Shown: one piece after another, positions 58,616 to 64,000 of the stretch
How positions within the stretch are numbered: the stretch's first letter is position 1
Layout of the letters: every line of letters starts with the position of its first letter
The notes under the pieces: generated by a model
What the model was told of the DNA's origin: nothing
The model's input: only the letters and a program-made list of their open reading frames with translations
Database searches by the model: none
Assembly (NCBI RefSeq): GCF_018476645.1
Contig: NZ_JAHCTB010000002.1
Coordinates: forward strand, 372,001-436,000
Source of the DNA: Aequorivita echinoideorum
Lineage (GTDB): Bacteria > Bacteroidota > Bacteroidia > Flavobacteriales > Flavobacteriaceae
DNA length: 64,000 bases
Direction: 5' to 3'
Made by a program: the position numbers and the translations under genes

Positions 58616-60658
58616 TTGGAGAATCCCAAATTCACAAATCAACTAATAAATGAAAGCAGTCCTTACCTGCTGCAGCACGCCCACAATCCAGTAAACTGGA
58701 AACCTTGGAATCAATCTTCATTGTACGAAGCAAAGGAAAAAAACTCCCTTATTATCGTAAGCATCGGTTATGCAGCCTGTCATTGGTGCCACGTTATGGA
58801 ACATGAAAGTTTTGAGAACACAGAAGTAGCAAAGGTTATGAATGCCGATTATATTTCAATTAAAGTTGACCGGGAAGAGCGACCGGATGTGGACCAAACC
58901 TATATAAATGCCGTACAATTAATGACTGGGAGTGCTGGCTGGCCGCTCAATGTAGTAACACTGCCGGATGGCAGACCTATTTGGGGAGGTACGTATTTCA
59001 AGAAAAACGATTGGGTAAGTGCCTTGCAACAAATTAATTCGCTTTTTAAAAGTGATCCGCAACGATTATATGATTATGCTGAAAGTCTTGCGGACGGAAT
59101 CAAAAAAATGGATTTCATAAACGTAAATACTGAAAATGAATTAATTGAAAAGTTTCATTTATATGAAATTGTAGAAAACTGGAAACAACAATTGGATAAA
59201 AAATTTGGCGGACAAAGGGGCTCCCCAAAATTTATGATGCCAAATAATTTAGAATTTCTTCTCCGATTTTCTAAGGACGAAAAAGATAAAAAACTTTCAA
59301 ATTACGTGGAATTAACGCTGCAGAAAATGGCCTTCGGGGGAATTTATGATCAAGTGGGTGGCGGATTTTCAAGATATAGTGTCGACGAAAAATGGCACGT
59401 TCCCCATTTTGAAAAAATGCTGTACGACAATGCCCAACTAGTAAGCCTTTATAGCCACGCTTTTTCAGCCAGTAAGAATATGCTGTATCAACAAATTGTT
59501 GAAGAAACGCTTCAATTCATTACCAATGAAATGATGAATAAGGAAGGTTGTTTTTATTCCTCTCTTGATGCTGATAGCGTTGACGCGCAGCAAAAGCTTG
59601 AAGAAGGAGCCTATTATACTTTTAAAAAAAATGAACTGGAACAGATTTTAAATGAAGATTTTGAAATTTTCAGTGAATATTATAACGTTAATGAATTTGG
59701 GAAATGGGAAACGGATAAATATGTTTTAATAAGAAAAATGGAAGATTCGGAAATTGCCGAAAAATTTCAGCTTACGGAAGAAACTCTTCGGCAAAAGAAA
59801 GAATTTTGGAAGAAACTTCTTTTGAATTTCAGAAACAAAAGAGAAAAACCGAGGCTGGACGATAAATCACTTACCTCTTGGAATGCGTTGATAATGAAAG
59901 GATTTGTTGATGCCTATAAAGTTTTTGGAAATGAAGATTACAAAGAAATTGCTTTAACAAACGCAGCCTTCATTTCAGAAAAGCAAATTTCTGAAGATGG
60001 AAAACTTTGGCATACTTACAAAAACGGAAAATCGACCATTACTGGATTTTTGGAAGATTATGCAGCAACCATGGAAGCTTTCATTTCATTATATCAAATT
60101 ACAATCGATGAAAAATGGCTGAAAACTTCAAAAAAACTTGCCGATTATTGTCTGGCGCATTTTTTTGATAGGGAAAAACAATTCTTTTATTTCACTTCAA
60201 GCACCGAACCGGCCATCATCGCGAGAAATTTTGAATATCGCGATAACGTTGTGCCTTCCTCAAATTCAATAATGGCGAAAAACCTGTTTATTCTTTCAAA
60301 GTATTTTGAAGATAGTACCTTTGCAAAAATTGCGGAGCAAATGCTGAAAAACGTTCTTCCTGAAATAGAACGTTACCCTTCCGGATTTTCAAATTGGCTG
60401 GATTTGCTTCAAAATTTTAGAAATGATTTTTTTGAAATTGTAGTCGTCGGAAAAAATGCTTTGGAAAAAATCGAGGAACTTAATCGTCATTTTCTGCCAA
60501 ATGCTGTAATTGCTGGTAGTGTTGGGCAAAACGACAGCCCACTTTTCAAAAATAGATTTCAGAAAGATAAAACCTTAATTTACGTTTGCAAAGGGAACGC
60601 TTGCAAGCTGCCTGTTGAAGAAATAGAAAAAGCAATACAAATAATTAAAGAAAATTAA
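58616..60658 (+). CDS. DUF255 thioredoxin-like protein (SSP411/YyaL family)
   Basis: 680 residues. The N-terminal thioredoxin-like DUF255 part has Cys55-His-Trp-Cys58 in GYAACHWCHVMEHESF and MTGSAGWPLNVV near 102. The rest is an (alpha/alpha) toroid as in six-hairpin glycosidases and cellobiose epimerases. Initiation is at TTG 58616, since no ATG precedes the conserved MENPKF-like start. Function is unproven across the family; redox or sugar-related roles are proposed. It overlaps nothing and abuts the MscS gene. Confidence 0.88.
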   Translation: MENPKFTNQLINESSPYLLQHAHNPVNWKPWNQSSLYEAKEKNSLIIVSIGYAACHWCHVMEHESFENTEVAKVMNADYISIKVDREERPDVDQTYINAVQLMTGSAGWPLNVVTLPDGRPIWGGTYFKKNDWVSALQQINSLFKSDPQRLYDYAESLADGIKKMDFINVNTENELIEKFHLYEIVENWKQQLDKKFGGQRGSPKFMMPNNLEFLLRFSKDEKDKKLSNYVELTLQKMAFGGIYDQVGGGFSRYSVDEKWHVPHFEKMLYDNAQLVSLYSHAFSASKNMLYQQIVEETLQFITNEMMNKEGCFYSSLDADSVDAQQKLEEGAYYTFKKNELEQILNEDFEIFSEYYNVNEFGKWETDKYVLIRKMEDSEIAEKFQLTEETLRQKKEFWKKLLLNFRNKREKPRLDDKSLTSWNALIMKGFVDAYKVFGNEDYKEIALTNAAFISEKQISEDGKLWHTYKNGKSTITGFLEDYAATMEAFISLYQITIDEKWLKTSKKLADYCLAHFFDREKQFFYFTSSTEPAIIARNFEYRDNVVPSSNSIMAKNLFILSKYFEDSTFAKIAEQMLKNVLPEIERYPSGFSNWLDLLQNFRNDFFEIVVVGKNALEKIEELNRHFLPNAVIAGSVGQNDSPLFKNRFQKDKTLIYVCKGNACKLPVEEIEKAIQIIKEN

Positions 60659-61519
60659 ATGGAAAAATTTAAGGATATTGATATCTACATTGAAGAATAT
60701 GGAAATAAACTCATAGATTTTTTGCCGAATTTACTGGGTGCGATGCTTATGTTATTTATTGGTCTTTGGATAATAAAGATCATAAATAAATTTATTCGCA
60801 GATTTTTTGACAAAAAAGAATACGACCCCACACTTGAAAATTTTATTGCAAGCCTTATAAACTGGGGGTTGAAGATTTTACTTTTCGTATTGGTAGTTAC
60901 GCAATTGGGCGTAGAATCTGCTTCCTTAGTCGCAATAATTGGTGCCGCTGGACTGGCCATAGGCTTAGCGTTACAGGGCTCTTTAGCCAATTTTGCGGGA
61001 GGAGTTTTAATTTTATTGATAAAACCATTTCGAGTGGGGCATTTCATAAAAGCGCAAGGAATTGAAGGAACTGTGAAAGAAATAAGTATTTTCAACACCA
61101 AGCTTACAACCTTTGGAAATCAATTAGCAATTTTACCGAACGGAAAATTGAGCAACGACAACATCATCAATTACACTGAAGAAGGCATTCGGCGTGAGAA
61201 TCTGATATTTGGCATAGGTTATGATGATGATATAAAGTTGGCCAAGGAAATATTGCTCAATTTAATTAACGAGCAAGAAACCGTAATTCAGGAAGAAGGA
61301 AAATTTCCGATGATCGTTGTTGCAGAATTGGGAGATAGTTCAGTAAATCTTTCCTTGCGGTATTGGGCAACCAATGACAATTTTTGGGCACTTCGCTGGT
61401 TGATGCTTGAAGAGGGAAAAGGGCGGCTTGAGGCTGCCGGAATTACCATTCCGTTTCCGCAGCGCGATGTGCATCATTTTAATTTGGAGAAAATTTCTGC
61501 TCCTGTTAAAAATAATTAG
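60659..61519 (+). CDS. MscS-family mechanosensitive channel
   Basis: 286 residues. Three N-terminal membrane segments (about 20-40, 60-85, 90-115), the third with the pore-lining GAAGLAIGLALQGSLANFAGG near 95-115; a cytoplasmic beta/alpha cage follows, starting VGHFIKAQGIEGTVKEI. It opens on hypo-osmotic shock to release solutes. It starts immediately after the DUF255 stop. Confidence 0.93.
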   Translation: MEKFKDIDIYIEEYGNKLIDFLPNLLGAMLMLFIGLWIIKIINKFIRRFFDKKEYDPTLENFIASLINWGLKILLFVLVVTQLGVESASLVAIIGAAGLAIGLALQGSLANFAGGVLILLIKPFRVGHFIKAQGIEGTVKEISIFNTKLTTFGNQLAILPNGKLSNDNIINYTEEGIRRENLIFGIGYDDDIKLAKEILLNLINEQETVIQEEGKFPMIVVAELGDSSVNLSLRYWATNDNFWALRWLMLEEGKGRLEAAGITIPFPQRDVHHFNLEKISAPVKNN

Positions 61520-61552
61520 GTATATTTATTTCAAATAAAAAAATATATTAAA

Positions 61553-62269
61553 ATGAAAAATAAATTAGCTAAACTCGTATTTCTTTTTATTACGTTTTTA
61601 TCATATTCACAGACAGATCCATTAGCTACACAAGAACGTTCATTAGGTGGTGTTTTTGAAAGAATGATTGATATTAATCAACGCGCTTTGGCTTTTGGCC
61701 TTACGGAAGCTCAGTTTGAAAGCATCAAGAATGAAGCCTATGTAAATAAAAATTTTCTCAGGGGAAATATATATCAAGATGAACAGTTGATAAAAAATGA
61801 CATTCTTATGCGTTATAATGCTTATGCTGATCAAATAGAAATAAAAAAAGACGATTCTGAAATTTATGGGGGTTTAATGAAAGATCCAAGCATCTATGTC
61901 AAAATATTAAATGATATTTATGTCTTCATTCCTTTTGAAGGTTCCAATGATAATGGGGGTTATTTTAATATTCTTTCAGAAGGGAAAAAATACAGTTTAT
62001 ATAAAAAAGTAACTGCTAAATACATAGAACCCAAGGTTGCTAAAACTTCTTATGATAGAAACTTACCGCCTTCATTTACAAAATCCACAACTTATTATTT
62101 AGTTGAAAATGGTCGATTCTATGAACTTCCAAGTAAAGAATCAAAAATTCTAAAAGTGATGGATGGTAAGAAAAAAGAAATAAAAGAATACATGAAAAGG
62201 AATGATTTAGATCTTGATGAGGAAAAAGATTTAATTAATGTAGTATCTTATTTCGATAGTCTTCAATAA
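61553..62269 (+). CDS. Exported protein of unknown function
   Basis: 238 residues with a signal peptide (MKNKLAKLVFLFITFLSYSQ). The mature part is charged and AT-rich in codon use, with no domain that I recognise. It lies in the same direction as mscS, 33 bases apart, and is convergent with tsaB with a 2-base gap. Confidence 0.6.
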   Translation: MKNKLAKLVFLFITFLSYSQTDPLATQERSLGGVFERMIDINQRALAFGLTEAQFESIKNEAYVNKNFLRGNIYQDEQLIKNDILMRYNAYADQIEIKKDDSEIYGGLMKDPSIYVKILNDIYVFIPFEGSNDNGGYFNILSEGKKYSLYKKVTAKYIEPKVAKTSYDRNLPPSFTKSTTYYLVENGRFYELPSKESKILKVMDGKKKEIKEYMKRNDLDLDEEKDLINVVSYFDSLQ

Positions 62270-62271
62270 AA

Positions 62272-62934
62272 TTATTTTCCCAATACAAAGTCTTTCAGAT
62301 AGTAAGGTTCAAAATATGCGACATCTACGGTGTCACTATTCTTATACATTGTTTCAGAAATAGAATCCATATCTTTTGCGGAAGGATATTTATTTTCCAA
62401 AAAAACAGCGTTTTTGTGCGCGCAAATTTGTTTAAATTTTTTGGCGCCGTCCCCTAAAAAAATCACTTTCCCGGTATTCAAATATTCCAAATAAGAAGTT
62501 TCTGAAAGAATTTCTGCTTTGGTTTCACGGATTAATTTCATTTCAGATGAAAATACACTAGTGTACACTTCCATTCTTCGGGCATCGAGCATAGGTATTA
62601 CAATCCCACTCTCTGCTTTAGCTTGTATTGCCAAAATCTCTAATGTGGAAATTGCAAGTAACGGAATATCTAATGAAAAACAGAGACCCTTTGCCGCAGA
62701 AACTCCTATTCGAAGTCCCGTATAAGAACCTGGGCCCTTTCCCACAGCAATTGCATCTAAATTACCAAAATCAACAGAAGCATCTTTTAAAACTTCTTCA
62801 ATGAAAACGTGCAATTTTTCAGCGTGAGAATATTTTAAATCGTTGTTTTCCTTCCACGCAACGTTTTTCCCATCAATGGCTAACGCAACAGAGCAATTGG
62901 TTGTTGAAGTTTCAAGTGAAAGAATGGTTGCCAT
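62272..62934 (-). CDS. tsaB: tRNA threonylcarbamoyladenosine biosynthesis protein TsaB
   Basis: 220 residues. Partner of TsaD and TsaE in making t6A37 on ANN-decoding tRNAs; has the ASKHA fold. LSLETSTTNCSVAL near 5, and AVGKGPGSYTGLRIGVSAAK near 62-81, are the family motifs. Its ATG overlaps the stop of the upstream efflux gene by one base. Confidence 0.94.
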   Translation of the reverse strand: MATILSLETSTTNCSVALAIDGKNVAWKENNDLKYSHAEKLHVFIEEVLKDASVDFGNLDAIAVGKGPGSYTGLRIGVSAAKGLCFSLDIPLLAISTLEILAIQAKAESGIVIPMLDARRMEVYTSVFSSEMKLIRETKAEILSETSYLEYLNTGKVIFLGDGAKKFKQICAHKNAVFLENKYPSAKDMDSISETMYKNSDTVDVAYFEPYYLKDFVLGK

Positions 62935-64000
62935 TACTCTTTTATATCATTTTGAGTATTGGTCGCTTGAACCTTGTCTCCCTGTTTTAAAGATTTTGTA
63001 ACAGTATTGTATGGACCGGTAATAACGGTTTCACCCTCTTTTAAGCCAGAAATTATTTCAATGTTTGAGTCGTCCTGAATTCCTGTTTTTACTACCCTAA
63101 GTTGTGCCATTTCACCATCTTTTACGTAGACCGCCTCAAACTTTTCAGCTGTTGTGGCAGAAGTCTGCGCCCCATAGGTTTTTTTAGAATCTGTAGTGTC
63201 GGTTTTAATTACAATTGAACTGATGGGAACTCCAATAACATCCTTTCGCTTATTGGTTATGATATCCACGGTCGCCGTCATTCCTGGGCGAAAGGGCGAA
63301 AAACTTTCAGGTTTACCTTCGGTTAAATCTTTATAGGATTCTGGCAGAATACGCACTTTTACTTTGAAGTTGGTAACTTGGTCTGCGGTCAATGCACTTT
63401 CGGCACTATTCGCAATTTCCGTGACAACTCCTTTGAATTCACGTTTCAAATAAGCATCAACCTCAACGATGGTGCTGTCTCCCAAGGAAACTTTCACAAT
63501 ATCATTTTCATTCACATCAACTTCGACTTCCATATTTTGGAGGTTCGCAACGCGTATGATTTCCGTCCCTGCCATTTGTGCGGTCCCCACAACCCGCTCC
63601 CCTTTTTCTACGGAAAGTTTTGAAATTGTGCCAGACATAGGTGCGTAAATTGTGGTCCGGGAGAGATTATCAACAGATTGTTTTACGTTTGCCGAAGCAC
63701 TTTGCACATTGTAGTATGCAGCCTGGACGTTGGCCTGCGCCATTTCGTAATCGGCGACAGAATTATCCCATTCCGATTTTGAAATTACGCCTTTTTCAAA
63801 AAGTGCCTTGTTTCTGTCATAATTCAGTTTTGCGTTTTTTTCACTTGCCTGCGCTTGCGATAACTGTGCTTTCACATTTTGAAGACCCGCTTGGGATTGA
63901 CTCACTGCCGCTTGGATTAAATCTGGATTTATGCGTACTAACAAATCGCCTTTTTCAACGGTTTGTCCTTCGGCAACGGCAAGTTCAATAATTTCTCCAG
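62934..64000 (-). CDS. RND efflux periplasmic adaptor (partial, N-terminus missing)
   Basis: The frame is open to the right edge; the window holds the C-terminal ~355 residues. A lipoyl half-motif (ELAVAEGQTVEKGDLLVRIN), an alpha hairpin with SQAQASEKNAKLNYDRNKAL, and a beta-barrel and membrane-proximal part ending in GLKEGETVITGPYN are visible. It is the adaptor of a tripartite efflux pump of the AcrA/HlyD (MacA-like) type; the inner-membrane partner should lie outside the window. The TTG at 63944 is not the true start. Confidence 0.9.
   Translation of the reverse strand, partial: GEIIELAVAEGQTVEKGDLLVRINPDLIQAAVSQSQAGLQNVKAQLSQAQASEKNAKLNYDRNKALFEKGVISKSEWDNSVADYEMAQANVQAAYYNVQSASANVKQSVDNLSRTTIYAPMSGTISKLSVEKGERVVGTAQMAGTEIIRVANLQNMEVEVDVNENDIVKVSLGDSTIVEVDAYLKREFKGVVTEIANSAESALTADQVTNFKVKVRILPESYKDLTEGKPESFSPFRPGMTATVDIITNKRKDVIGVPISSIVIKTDTTDSKKTYGAQTSATTAEKFEAVYVKDGEMAQLRVVKTGIQDDSNIEIISGLKEGETVITGPYNTVTKSLKQGDKVQATNTQNDIKE

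Overview
The window comes from a Bacteroidota genome, most likely a member of the Flavobacteriaceae. The evidence is OmpP1/FadL, DUF6089 and OmpH proteins, a LytTR/TPR-kinase pair, a two-Nfu_N NifU protein, a folK-dNK fusion, TAnnTTTG-type promoter elements, and the short dispersed repeats of the TGTCAGGCTGAGCTTGTCG type. It has two parts: the right-hand ~26 kb of a tailed prophage (1 to about 26,320), then ordinary host chromosome (26,321 to 64,000).

Prophage. It begins inside an unidentified gene, followed by a tail-tube-like protein and small genes. Terminase genes (terS, terL) run leftwards. A portal protein, a connector-like protein and an 871-aa tail fibre run rightwards. Next comes a lysis module: two small membrane proteins that could be holin and antiholin, a Stealth-type sugar-phosphate transferase-like protein, an amidase endolysin, and a protein with N-terminal lipobox and C-terminal membrane segment, as in a unimolecular spanin. 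A cassette of small accessory genes (14.8-17.7 kb) interrupts the tail module, which then continues with tape measure, BACON-like tail protein and tail-tip protein. A leftward tyrosine integrase lies beside the 3' end of tRNA-Leu(UAA), the likely attachment site. Major capsid protein, protease and lysogeny regulators are not visible and probably lie left of the window.

The most unusual things are in the prophage. (1) A box TGTCC followed by a T-run recurs upstream of genes at seven places, on both strands, always in the orientation of the gene it precedes, and in most copies exactly 32 bases before a TTGC-like box: a candidate phage-specific promoter. (2) An 84-aa protein is a stand-alone copy of the N-terminal, arm-type DNA-binding region of the prophage's own integrase. 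(3) A ~137-nt promoter-to-terminator stretch has two long crossing helices, so it may be a pseudoknotted RNA or a switch. (4) A 72-aa protein just after the portal gene copies a segment internal to the portal protein. (5) A host-type dispersed repeat sits in frame inside the Stealth-like gene.

Host part. After tRNA-Leu, tRNA-Gly and a broken tRNA-Gly fragment come mutS, an RNA methyltransferase, the folK-dNK fusion, an AsmA-like protein, DUF2797 and GH3 genes, the tig-clpP-clpX proteostasis group, a YvlD-like membrane protein, an SGNH lipoprotein with FadL, a hydrolase and pdxJ. These are followed by a rightward envelope cluster (CBS protein, nadK, DUF6089 protein, uppS, bamA, two OmpH/Skp proteins, murI), a gamma-carbonic-anhydrase-like protein, a LytTR regulator with its TPR-kinase, an Nfu protein, a DUF255 thioredoxin-like protein, an MscS channel, tsaB, and an RND efflux adaptor cut by the window end.

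All family assignments were made by reading motifs and protein sequences by eye; no database search was run.
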